Source: Neobacillus sp. PS2-9 (lineage in GTDB: Bacteria > Bacillota > Bacilli > Bacillales > Cytobacillaceae). Taken from it: DNA of 64,000 nt. Made by a program: the position numbers and the translations under genes. The notes under the pieces are model-generated. The model was not told the origin of the DNA. It worked only from the letters and a program-made list of their open reading frames with translations, and made no database searches. The DNA is taken from contig NZ_CP133269.1 of assembly GCF_030915525.1 (NCBI RefSeq), positions 4,296,501 through 4,360,500 of the forward strand. The letters are read 5' to 3'. Below, piece by piece: positions 34,743-44,391 of this stretch; position 1 is the stretch's first letter, and each line of letters begins with the position of its first letter.

Positions 34743-36488
34743 TTATTTTTCAAAGGAATTAATTAAAGTTAATCCCCGATTAATCATTTGTTTAACTGAT
34801 GAGTCCCAGTCAGTATTTTGCAGCTTATTCATGATAGCGTTTACATTTTGATGACCATCATCGTGCATTTTATAAAGTTCGAGAATCTCTAAGCGCAGTA
34901 ACCACTCTTTTGGATACCGGTCATCTAAGATGGCTAAAACTTCTCCTACATGGGCCGCACTTTGTTCATCCCAAACCAAACCTTCACGTATGTGGCGAAT
35001 CTCTTCATATAAATTTTCCAGCTCATTCCATTCTGGTTTATCAACAACTTCCTCTGTATCTTCTATCTCTGTCCATTCAAAATAAGCATCAGGATCTGCA
35101 GCACCAGCAAAGACCGAATCAATGCTTGCACCCACGGCCATATCGAATGTCCCCCATGCTGGTTCAAATAGTACCTGATCCTTATAAGCTACTTGGCAAT
35201 CTTTAAAGGAGATAATAACAGGTTTGGAGTCTGAAAAAAGAATTCCTTTCACCGTTCCCTCAACCAACACTCCACTCTCAAATTTTAATTGGACCTTATG
35301 ATCCTGAAAAATACCTAAGTCCTTTAGCTGCGCAACCGTACATTGCTCTAAGACAATATCTCCTTCTAAACGACCAATAGGTGTACCAAAGCCTTTACGA
35401 TGTGTTTCTTTTCCATGTCCATCCAATTGTTGATTGTTGTAGGCCAATGCTGTTGGACCCTTCGTCTTGAGATAAACGGCTTCCTTTTTTTCATTTATTA
35501 AAACATCAGCTAGAGTTCCTGTAACTTGCAGGCCTGAGGAAAAGCAAATCGTTGCCGTGTTTTCTGTCTGCAGTGCTTGAACGAGACTCTCCGTTCCTCC
35601 TTTCCGGAAGGCCATTGTCGAAGCAAAGTCATCAATAGCCGCGACTAAGTCCTCAAAGCTTTTACAAACAAATAACTGTGGCTGCGGTTTCGTAACATCA
35701 TAAGGGGTACTTATGCAGGCTTCAACGGAAAATGGAATTTTACGGATATCATCCTTCAAACAGCTTTGGCTCTCTCCCACCGAAGATAGCAAGCCAGCCC
35801 CGTATATGATTGGGTGATCGAGCTCACCAATTAATCCGTATTCCACCGTCCACCAAAACAGTCGTGATACCTTATCAGCTTCTGATAAACCTTTCAACTT
35901 GCTGCGCGCTTCAGCAACCTGCATCTCGGCCTCTTTTACTTGCTCTGGAGTCGAATTGGGGTCTTCTGCCACAATCGTTAAATGACGAACAGCCATAAAT
36001 ACCTGTGCTTTTTCTTTACTCGAAAGAGCCTTTGCACCCATTTCCCCGATTTTCCTTACAAATTCGCGGTAGGCTTCATCTAAAAGGATAGGCGCATGCC
36101 CTGCCGCTTCATGAAGCATATCCGGTGCCGGCGTATAAGCAATATTTTGTACGTTCCGAATCTCTGTTGCAATCGGTAAGAGGCGGTTAGCTAAAAAGCC
36201 ATAAAAAGCAGAGCCTGGAATAAGTCCATCGATGGTCACCGCCCCCCAGCCAACCTTCGAAAGACTCGTATTCATATCTTCGACTTTTGGAATGGATTCC
36301 GTCTTGATCCCTGAATCTCTTAATCCATTCACATAAGCAGGATGGGCAATTTCCTTTAGGAAATAATGATTTTGCTTCATAACAAAACGCCAAACTGCAT
36401 GCTCAATTGGCGTATAACGGTGGTAATGTTGCTTTGAAATATATGGCAGTAAATTGGCAGGAATATTTTTTATTCTTTTTCCAGTCAT
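34743..36488 (-). CDS. phhA: Aromatic amino acid (phenylalanine) hydroxylase, long form
   Basis: Iron- and pterin-dependent monooxygenase that converts phenylalanine to tyrosine. 581 residues. The catalytic domain occupies about residues 20-310, with iron ligands His and His in HEAAGHAP (about 127-132) and Glu in FWWTVEYGLIGE (about 219). The roughly 270-residue C-terminal extension (glycine-poor, beta-rich) is absent from the 262-residue proteobacterial PhhA and is typical of the Bacillus long form; its role is unknown. No pterin dehydratase (phhB) is close. An ECF sigma gene ends 42 bp upstream on the same strand and may be cotranscribed. Confidence 0.9.
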   Translation of the reverse strand: MTGKRIKNIPANLLPYISKQHYHRYTPIEHAVWRFVMKQNHYFLKEIAHPAYVNGLRDSGIKTESIPKVEDMNTSLSKVGWGAVTIDGLIPGSAFYGFLANRLLPIATEIRNVQNIAYTPAPDMLHEAAGHAPILLDEAYREFVRKIGEMGAKALSSKEKAQVFMAVRHLTIVAEDPNSTPEQVKEAEMQVAEARSKLKGLSEADKVSRLFWWTVEYGLIGELDHPIIYGAGLLSSVGESQSCLKDDIRKIPFSVEACISTPYDVTKPQPQLFVCKSFEDLVAAIDDFASTMAFRKGGTESLVQALQTENTATICFSSGLQVTGTLADVLINEKKEAVYLKTKGPTALAYNNQQLDGHGKETHRKGFGTPIGRLEGDIVLEQCTVAQLKDLGIFQDHKVQLKFESGVLVEGTVKGILFSDSKPVIISFKDCQVAYKDQVLFEPAWGTFDMAVGASIDSVFAGAADPDAYFEWTEIEDTEEVVDKPEWNELENLYEEIRHIREGLVWDEQSAAHVGEVLAILDDRYPKEWLLRLEILELYKMHDDGHQNVNAIMNKLQNTDWDSSVKQMINRGLTLINSFEK

Positions 36489-36530
36489 CTTAAACTTCCC
36501 CTTTTCAAAGAATAATTACATATGGAGCAT

Positions 36531-37049
36531 TTAGGCTAGTGATAGCATTTTTGGCCGGAGCCGTTCCTTCGCCCTTTTCATTCTTGTTTTAACAGTAGAC
36601 ATCGGAAGATTACTTTTTTTCGCAATTTCTAGTAGAGATAGATCTTGATAGTAATAAAGATAAATAGGATAACGATAAATTTCGGGTAATAGGTTTATCT
36701 TTTCCGCCATTTGCTGAGCAGAAAAATTATGTAGGACTTCTTCTTCTGGAATGTAGGGAGATTCGACTGAGACAGAATACGAATACACCTCTTCCTTCCA
36801 AAAATGCTTTGATTTATTTTCCTTCCGCCAATAATCACGGCATTTATTGATGGCGATCGTATATAACCAGCTTTTGTATTTACCCTGCTCCTTAATTGAA
36901 GGATATGCTAAATAAGCAGAGAGTAATACCTCCTGATATAGATCCTCCGCAAGTTCCTTATGTTTGACTAACGAAAAAATATATTTATAGATGGTTGTCC
37001 CATATTCATTGACTAATTCCTCAAACGAATTCACTAATTGCTGTTTCAT
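36531..37049 (-). CDS. ECF-type RNA polymerase sigma factor
   Basis: 172 residues. Sigma region 2 (about 12-80) with AEDLYQEVLLSAYLAYPSI and the -10-binding KYKSWLYTIAINKCRDYWR, then a linker and region 4 (about 118-170) with LPEIYRYPIYLYYYQDLSLLE and the helix-turn-helix NLPMSTVKTRMKRAKERL. Start chosen at ATG 37049; the Shine-Dalgarno GGAGGG is 11 bases upstream, so a slightly earlier ATG at 37058 is possible. No anti-sigma gene is adjacent, which is unusual for this group. phhA follows after 42 bp. Confidence 0.85.
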   Translation of the reverse strand: MKQQLVNSFEELVNEYGTTIYKYIFSLVKHKELAEDLYQEVLLSAYLAYPSIKEQGKYKSWLYTIAINKCRDYWRKENKSKHFWKEEVYSYSVSVESPYIPEEEVLHNFSAQQMAEKINLLPEIYRYPIYLYYYQDLSLLEIAKKSNLPMSTVKTRMKRAKERLRPKMLSLA

Positions 37050-37127
37050 TTCTACCATTCCCTCCAAACAAAAAACTTTCTATATTAATAGACGGAATGG
37101 ACAGACCGAACCCCTACACTTTCTTTT

Positions 37128-37182
37128 TTGGGTACAGTCCCCCGGCGCTTTAGCGCAACGGGGGATTGTCCCCGATTTTCAC
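37128..37182. repeat. GGGGACAGTCCCC-type dispersed repeat, copy 2
   Basis: Outer arms ACAGTCCCCCGGCGC and the matching GGGGGATTGTCCCC around the inner hairpin GCGCTTTAGCGC. It encodes the last residues and stop codon of the flippase gene on the minus strand. Confidence 0.85.
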
Positions 37183-38490
37183 GCCCTTCATAAAGACAGA
37201 CACGCCAATTTTTTTACAGATAGTTAAATAATGCATCAGCGCTAGTAGAATGGAGCCTGTATTCATTCCTATAATCACTCCGTTCATTCGCCAATCCGGC
37301 GAGGAACCAAGCCATAAGACGAGCCCAAAGGAGATGACAATTGACCAAACGATGTGTATAAAGGCATCCTTAATCAAATCAAGACCGATCATAAAGGCCT
37401 GCATTGGCATGATAAAAAAGTGAAATAAGAAATACGGCCACAGTAATTGTAAAAATACAGCCGAAGTATCTGATTTAAAGAATAGCGATGTTAATTCAGG
37501 AGCAAAAAAATAAAAAATGGTTACTGCTGCGACTCCATAGATAAAAGTAAGCTTCATCACCTGTTGCAGCATTTTTTGTAGAGTAGGATAATCCTTTTGC
37601 GAATGGGTTTTTGACACGGCCGGAATCAGGACGATCATTAAAGAATGGGCAATAAAGGCCGGAAAAAATCCGATCGATACAGCTACGCCCATTAACATCC
37701 CAAATTGTTCGGTTGCCAGTACATCAGACATTCCTGAGTGTACCAATGCGGCTTTGATGATAAATGGTTGAATCGCACCAGTGAAAGCAGAAAACAACCG
37801 AAGTCCTGTGGTAGGGACGGAAACGGCCATTAGATTCTTCCGTACCACTTTGCGATTGATGTTTGAAAAAGGCTGGCGCTTCAATTGTTGGAATTGAATA
37901 ATAAACAAGTAGACTAAGTAAAGAAAGACGACAATTTCACTGCCAATCAAAGTTCCAATAGCAATTAACAGTGATTCCTGTGAATCAAACTCAAACAAAC
38001 GGAAGAGGATAAACAATCCACCAAGCTGGATGATTTTTCTTATAAAGTTAGAGATGGCGATTCTCCCCATCTGCTGTTTACCCATAAAATATCCTCTGGC
38101 AACGCTAGTAAACGCAATAACAGGAATAAGAATCATCACCAGCCATCGAATATAAGGATGATAGGCATTAAAGACTGGAATAAATGGAAGAACAGCCGCT
38201 GTTAACAAAAAAAGAATACTGGTAAATACAACTGTTATGGTAATCGCATGATGCAAAATATTCCGATGGTAGCGCTCTTCTCTTTCTGCAATAAACTTAG
38301 AAATGGATACCTGAAGTTCAAAACTTGATAGTAAAACGATTAAAAAGATAGAAGGCAGGATGGACATATAAAGCCCTAATCCGTGTGATCCCAGCTCTCG
38401 TGCAAGAATCATATTCACCAGCACTTCAATCCCTTCCCCTAAAAAAGCGGAAGCTGCCAAAAATAAGATTCCTCTATAGTAAATAGCCAT
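37150..38490 (-). CDS. SpoVB-like oligosaccharide flippase (MOP superfamily)
   Basis: 446 residues with 12-14 predicted membrane helices. N-terminal GILFLAASAFLGEGIEVLVNM and LGSHGLGLYMSILPSIFL, and ARGYFMGKQQMGRIAISNF, are characteristic of SpoVB/YkvU-type lipid-linked polysaccharide exporters of the PST family. SpoVB acts in spore cortex synthesis; YkvU is a spore-membrane paralogue. This gene is closest in character to YkvU but I cannot distinguish them. The last five codons (NPPLR) come from the dispersed repeat, so the native C-terminus has been replaced. Confidence 0.8.
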   Translation of the reverse strand: MAIYYRGILFLAASAFLGEGIEVLVNMILARELGSHGLGLYMSILPSIFLIVLLSSFELQVSISKFIAEREERYHRNILHHAITITVVFTSILFLLTAAVLPFIPVFNAYHPYIRWLVMILIPVIAFTSVARGYFMGKQQMGRIAISNFIRKIIQLGGLFILFRLFEFDSQESLLIAIGTLIGSEIVVFLYLVYLFIIQFQQLKRQPFSNINRKVVRKNLMAVSVPTTGLRLFSAFTGAIQPFIIKAALVHSGMSDVLATEQFGMLMGVAVSIGFFPAFIAHSLMIVLIPAVSKTHSQKDYPTLQKMLQQVMKLTFIYGVAAVTIFYFFAPELTSLFFKSDTSAVFLQLLWPYFLFHFFIMPMQAFMIGLDLIKDAFIHIVWSIVISFGLVLWLGSSPDWRMNGVIIGMNTGSILLALMHYLTICKKIGVSVFMKGVKIGDNPPLR

Positions 38491-38578
38491 ACATCGACTC
38501 CCCTTTGACCCAATCTTACTTTTAATAACCTATGAGACAAGTTGTAAGATTAGTAGGGGAATTTTTTTCGAATGACGA

Positions 38579-38605
38579 AAAAAAGGGCGTATGAGCGCCC
38601 TTTTA
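38579..38605 (-). terminator. Terminator of the efe operon
   Basis: AAAAGGGCG/CGCCCTTTT stem with a long T run on the minus strand, overlapping the efeU stop. Confidence 0.92.
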
Positions 38606-40351
38606 AACTTCTGCAGAAACCATCTGTTTTCCTTCTCTTTTTTTCATAAAAAACACAATAAACATAATGACTATAAGTAAAAGCACTTGAGATAAGGTGG
38701 TTTCCCAAGTTGGATAAAGTCCAATCCAATCCACAAATGGAAATCCTTCAACCGTACTGGTCGGGATCACATTAGATATTTGCAATGCATGAATACTGAT
38801 CCCAAGAATTTTAAATGCCAAAAAGTATATTAGAATCGTGGCTGTTTTAAAGAAAAGTCGAATAGGAATCTTCACACTGTACTTGATAATCACAAAGCCG
38901 ACAATGACTAAAATAACTATCGCTAACAAGACCCCGCTTACGAGCTGCATTAAGCTAATATAAGGGGTAATTCCTGTATAGAAGATAATCGTCTCTGCGC
39001 CTTCACGAAAGACGGATAGAAAACTTATGAAAGAAAACGAGAGAAGACTTCCTTTGGCGATTGCCTGATGCATTTGTTGATTGATGTACTTGTTCCAATT
39101 TCCAATACTCGATTTGTTGTGGAGCCATGCCCCCACTGTCAGCATCATCACTACGGCAACCACACCGGTTAATCCCTCAATATACTCCCTGCTTGATGCA
39201 GCAACAATTTGTGAAAAGACGATGTTGATGATAATCGCTAAAACCGCACTAGCTAAAATCCCTGCAACAACCCCGGACCAAATCCATTTCTGTTTTGAAG
39301 ACTGTCCCATCTTTTTCAAAAAGGCAATTAACGTCGCGACAACGAGTAACCCTTCTAAACCTTCTCGTAAAAGAATCAGGGCTGCATCCCATATTGTGTA
39401 ATTCGTTTTGCTTAATAAAGGGGCAAGGCGATCACTGATTTCCTTAATCATGTCAGAAGCTTTCTCAGCCTTCACCTTTTCCGAATTTAACAGACTGATA
39501 GCCGTAGGGATTTTCGTTTCGATATCACTGTACAACCCACTGTCCCTTGTCTGAACATCGCCTTCTACCATTGGCCAAATGCTTAGAATCTCATTCAGTT
39601 GGGAGCTCGCACCTTTGTACTCTTTTTGAGAAATCTGCTTTTCAGCTTTTTCCAACAAAGCGGCTACATCTGAAAGCGAAGCTTCACCCTCGAGTTGTTT
39701 TGAAACCTTTCCAGCTAAAAAGTTATTCACTTCTTTCGTTAACTGTGCAAGATTTGCCTTTGCTTTTTCCAGGTCAGCTGGCTCTTGTTTAATCGCAATT
39801 CGTATGAGAGCCATGTATTTTTCGATATTTCCGTATGCGGCAATACTCTCATCATGAACAAGTTTTTCCGAAGCCGTCCATTGGTTCAATATTTTTTGAT
39901 ATTGACCTTTTAAACTAGCAGTCTCTCCATTTTTAATTGAACTCTCCATAGTGCTAATGAGTGGGAGTAATTGTTTGACCTGCTCTTTTGCTTTTTCTTT
40001 ATCCTGTGGATTTTGTTCTTGGTCATACAAAACAACGGCACTCGATAGAGAAGAAAGGCTTTTGGCAAGTGTCTCATTTTCTACATTGCCTTTGGTTAGT
40101 AAGCTTTGAACCTCTTTTAATTCCTGGTCCACCTTTTTAGCCTGCTTACTATCTGCTTTCTTCATTTCCTTCCAATCAACTGCAAATTGTTCCATATTAC
40201 TAGAAACAACCGCTAACTCCCCATCCTTTGCCTTCATTAAACTGTCTCCAATCAGCACAAAAAGCTCATCATGGTTTTCTTCTGCTGATACAGGTTGGAA
40301 GGTTTGAAATAAGATGAAAAGTACCGTAAGTAATATTGTAAATCTTTGCAT
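38603..40351 (-). CDS. efeU: FTR1-family iron permease, EfeU-like
   Basis: Inner-membrane iron permease of the EfeUOB (YwbLMN) system. 582 residues: signal peptide (1-23), a long helical extracytoplasmic region (about 24-310) as in the Gram-positive form, then seven membrane helices. Both FTR1 iron motifs RExxE are visible: LLREGLEGLL (about 328) and VFREGAETIIF (about 446). ATG at 40351 with AGGGAGAGAG; 30 bp after efeB. Last gene of the operon. Confidence 0.93.
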   Translation of the reverse strand: MQRFTILLTVLFILFQTFQPVSAEENHDELFVLIGDSLMKAKDGELAVVSSNMEQFAVDWKEMKKADSKQAKKVDQELKEVQSLLTKGNVENETLAKSLSSLSSAVVLYDQEQNPQDKEKAKEQVKQLLPLISTMESSIKNGETASLKGQYQKILNQWTASEKLVHDESIAAYGNIEKYMALIRIAIKQEPADLEKAKANLAQLTKEVNNFLAGKVSKQLEGEASLSDVAALLEKAEKQISQKEYKGASSQLNEILSIWPMVEGDVQTRDSGLYSDIETKIPTAISLLNSEKVKAEKASDMIKEISDRLAPLLSKTNYTIWDAALILLREGLEGLLVVATLIAFLKKMGQSSKQKWIWSGVVAGILASAVLAIIINIVFSQIVAASSREYIEGLTGVVAVVMMLTVGAWLHNKSSIGNWNKYINQQMHQAIAKGSLLSFSFISFLSVFREGAETIIFYTGITPYISLMQLVSGVLLAIVILVIVGFVIIKYSVKIPIRLFFKTATILIYFLAFKILGISIHALQISNVIPTSTVEGFPFVDWIGLYPTWETTLSQVLLLIVIMFIVFFMKKREGKQMVSAEV

Positions 40352-40381
40352 AAGCCTCTCTCTCCCTTAAAAGGAAAAACA

Positions 40382-41650
40382 CTAGTTAAATAGTGTTTCT
40401 CCAATGAAACTTCCCTTTTTGACTCCTGGCAAACAGGCAAAAATCGCACTGCCTCGGTGGGATGTATATTCGTTTAATTTATCCATTTTGGCTAGTCTCT
40501 CTTGGATTGGAATAAATTGCTTACTTGGCTTCCGCTGAAAACCTAGGAACAACAATCCTGCATCAAAACTTCCTGTTTTCTTATCCATTCCATCTGAATA
40601 CGAATAGGCTCTGCGAAGAATTTGCTGTGACCCATCACCTCGAGATAATCGGACATGTGAATCTGCTGGGATGTCTTTCAGATCCACTTTATCGAATTCA
40701 TCTTTTTTACCAAATGGGGCGCCACTCACACGATGTCTTCCAAATGTATTTTCCTGTTCCTTTAAGTTGGTTCGGTCCCAAACCTCGATGAACATCTGAA
40801 TTCTTCTGACAACTAGATAGCTTCCATCAACAAGCCAATTAGGGCCATCACCTGGCTGTACCCATAACTGCTCGTTCATGATCTTCTCATCATTTACATC
40901 AGGATTGATGGTACCATCTTTAAAGCCAAATAAATTTCTAGGTGTTTCATTTTTGGCATCTGCTTGTTTCGTCCGTTGGAACCCCGATTGCGCCCAACGT
41001 AATGTTGCTTTTCCTCTTGCAATCCGAATGAGGTTTCTTACCGCATGGAATGCTACCTGCAAATCATCCGCACAAGCTTGGATACACAAATCCCCGCCAG
41101 TCCATTCCTCTTCCAAGGCATCAAGCGGAAATTTTGGAAGATCGACTAATTCTTTCGGCTGCTTATGTTTCAACCCAAACCGGTCTTGATTATCATTTTG
41201 AAAAAGTGAGGGACCGACGCCGAAGGTAATGGTTAAGTTTGAGGCAGATAACCCAGCTGCCTCACCCGTATCTTGTGGGGGGAGAAATTCATTCCCAGTG
41301 AGTTCGCCGATGGCCTTTCCTTCTGTCATCAAAGCCGCCGCTTTTGTCCAGTCCTTAAACATTTTCACTAACTCTTCTCTTTTCGTAGTGGTCACATCTA
41401 AGGAAACAAAATAAACATGGTTTTGTGTTTTTGTAGTTATTCCACTTTGATGCTTTCCATAAAACGGAACAACGTCCTTATTTGTCCTCGTACTTGCCGC
41501 CTTGCTTTCTTGGATGGAAAGGATTCCGCCAAGACCAGATGCACCGAGAATCACTCCTACCCCACCGATACCTGCTGTTTTAAGAATATCGCGTCTCGAA
41601 ACCTTTTTTTCATTTAATGTCTCTAAGCTGTTAGTAGTATTCGTTGTCAA
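40382..41650 (-). CDS. efeB: Dyp-type peroxidase EfeB, Tat-exported
   Basis: Heme peroxidase of the Efe system, thought to oxidise Fe2+ to Fe3+ (or release iron from heme) before uptake. 422 residues. A twin-arginine signal SRRDILKTAGIGG (Arg19-Arg20) and hydrophobic stretch to about residue 52; the Dyp motif GFKDGTINP (GxxDG) near residue 240; heme-binding His and Arg further on. Start TTG at 41650 with GGAGG eight bases upstream; it overlaps the efeO stop (TAATTG). Second gene of the operon. Confidence 0.94.
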   Translation of the reverse strand: MTTNTTNSLETLNEKKVSRRDILKTAGIGGVGVILGASGLGGILSIQESKAASTRTNKDVVPFYGKHQSGITTKTQNHVYFVSLDVTTTKREELVKMFKDWTKAAALMTEGKAIGELTGNEFLPPQDTGEAAGLSASNLTITFGVGPSLFQNDNQDRFGLKHKQPKELVDLPKFPLDALEEEWTGGDLCIQACADDLQVAFHAVRNLIRIARGKATLRWAQSGFQRTKQADAKNETPRNLFGFKDGTINPDVNDEKIMNEQLWVQPGDGPNWLVDGSYLVVRRIQMFIEVWDRTNLKEQENTFGRHRVSGAPFGKKDEFDKVDLKDIPADSHVRLSRGDGSQQILRRAYSYSDGMDKKTGSFDAGLLFLGFQRKPSKQFIPIQERLAKMDKLNEYTSHRGSAIFACLPGVKKGSFIGETLFN

Positions 41651-42499
41651 TTAAGACGCCTCCGTTACCATTCCTATTTGAGAAAGCGGTTCTGCAAGCG
41701 CATCGATTGCTTGGCTCAGTTCCTTCACTTGCGCTTCAGTTAATTCCGTATAAAGTTTATAGTCTTCACCGTTTTTATGCTGACTCAGTAAAGCATATAC
41801 ATCATCAAATCGAGCTTGAATTTCTTTAGAGACTTCCTCATTTTTTTCCTTTAAGGCTGGTTGAAGAAGCTTGTAAATTTTTTCTGCACCCTCTACGTTA
41901 GCAGCAAAATCATAAAGATCCGTATGAGAGTAACGGTCTTCTTCTCCAGTTACTTTTGAAGTCGAGACCTCGTTTAAAAGATCGACTGCTCCGGTAATTA
42001 ACAGGTCAGGTGTCACCTCTACGGTATCTACCTTCGCACGTAATAGATTAACGTCTTTCATTAGTTGATCGGCGATTTGCTCATACCCTTTTGTTGTTTT
42101 GTCGATCCATAGACCTTTTTCAAGTTTATGGTAGCCGCCCCATTCAGCTTCCGGTACGTCCCCTTCACGTGCATCAATTTTAGGATCGAGATCACCGAAT
42201 ACCTCTGCAATTGGCTCTGCCCGTTCGTAGTGCATCCGCGCTGGTGCATAAAGTTGTTTCGCTTTCTCCACATCACCGTTTTTTACAGCAGTAGTAAAGG
42301 CCTCCGTTGCCTTAACAAATTCCTCAATTTCACCGATTGCGTATTCGCGGTACTCTTTTGATACCCCTTCAAGAGCAGCTGAAGCTTGAGTCTTTGTTTC
42401 TTTGACTTTTTCCGTTGTAGAAGTCTTCTCTGTATTTGAGCATCCGAATAGAAGACTGCTAGATAATAATAACGTTCCTGATATTTTTAGTAGTTTCAT
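41651..42499 (-). CDS. efeO: EfeO/EfeM iron-uptake lipoprotein
   Basis: Extracytoplasmic iron-binding component. 282 residues. Lipobox LLFGC with lipidated Cys at about 20, then an M75/imelysin-like helical domain with the conserved HxxE (GGYHKLEKGLW). No N-terminal cupredoxin domain, so it is the short EfeM-like form. The start is ATG at 42499 with GGAGGG; the Fur box lies 23 bp upstream. First gene of the operon. Confidence 0.92.
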   Translation of the reverse strand: MKLLKISGTLLLSSSLLFGCSNTEKTSTTEKVKETKTQASAALEGVSKEYREYAIGEIEEFVKATEAFTTAVKNGDVEKAKQLYAPARMHYERAEPIAEVFGDLDPKIDAREGDVPEAEWGGYHKLEKGLWIDKTTKGYEQIADQLMKDVNLLRAKVDTVEVTPDLLITGAVDLLNEVSTSKVTGEEDRYSHTDLYDFAANVEGAEKIYKLLQPALKEKNEEVSKEIQARFDDVYALLSQHKNGEDYKLYTELTEAQVKELSQAIDALAEPLSQIGMVTEAS

Positions 42500-42521
42500 A
42501 TGTAAAAACCCTCCTGGTAAA

Positions 42522-42540
42522 TGATAATGATTTTCATTAT
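42522..42540 (-). promoter_or_regulatory. Fur box of the efe operon
   Basis: TGATAATGATTTTCATTAT, 14 of 15 positions of TGATAATNATTATCA, upstream of efeO. Expected to repress in iron-replete cells. Confidence 0.9.
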
Positions 42541-42605
42541 TAATATAATAACAGTAATTGAGAAGAATTTTCAATTACTTTTTTAATTAATTTGGCGCTG
42601 TTAAC

Positions 42606-42640
42606 TTGCCTGTTGATTTCCGCTCCAATCAACAGGGTGT
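42606..42640. repeat. Deletion derivative of the CCTGTTGATT element
   Basis: CCTGTTGATT and AATCAACAGG flank TCCGCTCC, forming one perfect hairpin. Except for small differences at the left edge it equals the 45892-46042 element with the 106 bp between the two TTCCGCTCCA copies removed. Confidence 0.85.
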
Positions 42641-42677
42641 AAAATATCAACACTGTTCTGTAACACAGTCAATTAAA

Positions 42678-42712
42678 TAAAAAAAACTATCCTGTTTTAT
42701 GGATAGTTTCTC
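42678..42712 (-). terminator. Terminator of the lia operon
   Basis: AACTATCC/GGATAGTT stem followed by a run of T on the minus strand, just after liaR. Confidence 0.9.
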
Positions 42713-42716
42713 GGTT

Positions 42717-43349
42717 TTATTTGATTAAAGAATGCTTAAACGCATAGATCACTGCTTGGGTTCGGTCTTGTACATTTAGCTTACTTAGGATGTTGCTGAC
42801 ATGGGTTTTGACGGTCTTTAGTGCGATGAAGAGTTCATCGGCAATATCCTGATTGGCTTTTCCCTCTGCCATTAGTAGCAGAATCTCTAACTCCCGGCTG
42901 GTCAGATCTTCGTGGGGCAGATGAGTATGTTTTTGGCGCATCTTCACCATCATTTTTCCCGTCACTTCCGGCTCAAGTACGGATTGACCATGGTATGTAG
43001 CACGAACAGCATTGGCAATTTCACCAGCTTTAGAAGTCTTCAGCATATAGCTGGTTGCTCCTGCCTCCAGGGCTGGGTACACCTTCTCATCATCTAAGAA
43101 GCTTGTAACAATAATAACCTTTGCTTCCGGCCATTGTTCAACGATTTGCCTTGTTGCCTCAATCCCGTCCATTTCCTTCATAACCAAATCCATTAAAATG
43201 ATATCAGGGCGCAGTTCGAGAGCAAGCTCGACCCCTTTTTTCCCATCATCTGCTTCACCTACCACTTCAATGTCAGGTTGCGCGGATAAATAAGAGGAAA
43301 CCCCGATTCTCACCATTTCATGATCATCAACAAACACGACTCTAATCAT
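42717..43349 (-). CDS. liaR: Response regulator LiaR
   Basis: NarL-family regulator activated by LiaS during cell-envelope stress. 210 residues: receiver domain (1-120) with [10 protein letters not shown] and phospho-acceptor Asp in [10 protein letters not shown] (about residue 54), Lys in [10 protein letters not shown]-terminal LuxR HTH (about 145-205, [20 protein letters not shown]). Start ATG at 43349, overlapping the liaS stop, with GGAG nine bases upstream. Last gene of the operon. Confidence 0.95.
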   Translation of the reverse strand: MIRVVFVDDHEMVRIGVSSYLSAQPDIEVVGEADDGKKGVELALELRPDIILMDLVMKEMDGIEATRQIVEQWPEAKVIIVTSFLDDEKVYPALEAGATSYMLKTSKAGEIANAVRATYHGQSVLEPEVTGKMMVKMRQKHTHLPHEDLTSRELEILLLMAEGKANQDIADELFIALKTVKTHVSNILSKLNVQDRTQAVIYAFKHSLIK

Positions 43350-44391
43350 TCGCACCATCTCCATTTATCATCACCGGAATTTTCACTTCCAGCCTTGTTC
43401 CTTTATTTTTGACACTAATGACTTTTAAGGTACCTCCAACCTCTAGTGCCCGTTCATGCATATTTTGCATCCCGTAAGAACCGGCTTTCATCTCGTTTAC
43501 TTCAAAACCAATTCCATCATCAACAATCCTAAGAATAGCAAAATCATCTCGTTTGACCATCAGCACCTCTAAGCTGCTTGCTTTCGAGTGTCTCAATGTG
43601 TTTGAGATTGATTCCTGCAGAATCCGGAAGAGATGATCTTCGACACCTTTATCTAATGGAAAATCTTCTACTTTCCAATTAATATCCATTGTTACCTTTT
43701 GAGATAATTCGACTAACAGCTCTTCCATTCCTTCCTGCAGCGTTTTATTCTTTAAGGCAACGGGACGCAAATGAAGAAGGAGCGCACGCATTTCAAGCTG
43801 GGATTGATGAATCATCTCTTCCACCAATTTCAACTGCTTTGCTTCGCGCTCATTTTCAGACTCTTGTTTTGTTTCATTAATGGCGGACATCATCATTGAT
43901 GCGGCAAAAAGTTGCTGACTGACTGAATCATGTAATTCACGTGCAAGACGGTTTCGTTCCTGCTCAATAATTTCTTGAATCCTTGCTTCCTGATCTTCTA
44001 CTTTTTCAGTAGCTAAACGTTGGGACAACTTCACTTGCTCTGACATTTGTTTACCAATTTTATCAATCCGCTCGGCAATGGTTTGCATTTCTACAATGGC
44101 AGGCTTACCTTCTGCCTCCGCAGCTCTTCCCTGCTCTAATTGATGAAGGGAATGATCAATAGCAAGAAACTGTTTCCGCCAAAATAAACCAGAAACCCCA
44201 CCCAAGAGAATCCCAATGACAATGCTGAAAGCAGGAATAAAAATAACAAATGGAATATCCATGAAATGCCGTTTCCACAATTCAGACCAGCTGTTTAATG
44301 GAAACACAATGGTGAAAATTGCTGCAACAATAAGGGCCATGAGGAACGAGCAAGCGACACTCCAGACGATCTGGCGCTGGGTTGTACTCAT
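43342..44391 (-). CDS. liaS: Sensor histidine kinase LiaS
   Basis: 349 residues. Two membrane helices (about 10-30 and 47-68) with a very short extracytoplasmic loop, a HAMP-like linker, HisKA_3 domain with phospho-His in [15 protein letters not shown] (about 155) and an HATPase domain with [10 protein letters not shown] and [12 protein letters not shown]. This is the intramembrane-sensing type. In B. subtilis LiaF inhibits it. ATGA overlaps with the liaF stop; the kinase gene is upstream of liaR. Confidence 0.95.
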   Translation of the reverse strand: MSTTQRQIVWSVACSFLMALIVAAIFTIVFPLNSWSELWKRHFMDIPFVIFIPAFSIVIGILLGGVSGLFWRKQFLAIDHSLHQLEQGRAAEAEGKPAIVEMQTIAERIDKIGKQMSEQVKLSQRLATEKVEDQEARIQEIIEQERNRLARELHDSVSQQLFAASMMMSAINETKQESENEREAKQLKLVEEMIHQSQLEMRALLLHLRPVALKNKTLQEGMEELLVELSQKVTMDINWKVEDFPLDKGVEDHLFRILQESISNTLRHSKASSLEVLMVKRDDFAILRIVDDGIGFEVNEMKAGSYGMQNMHERALEVGGTLKVISVKNKGTRLEVKIPVMINGDGAND

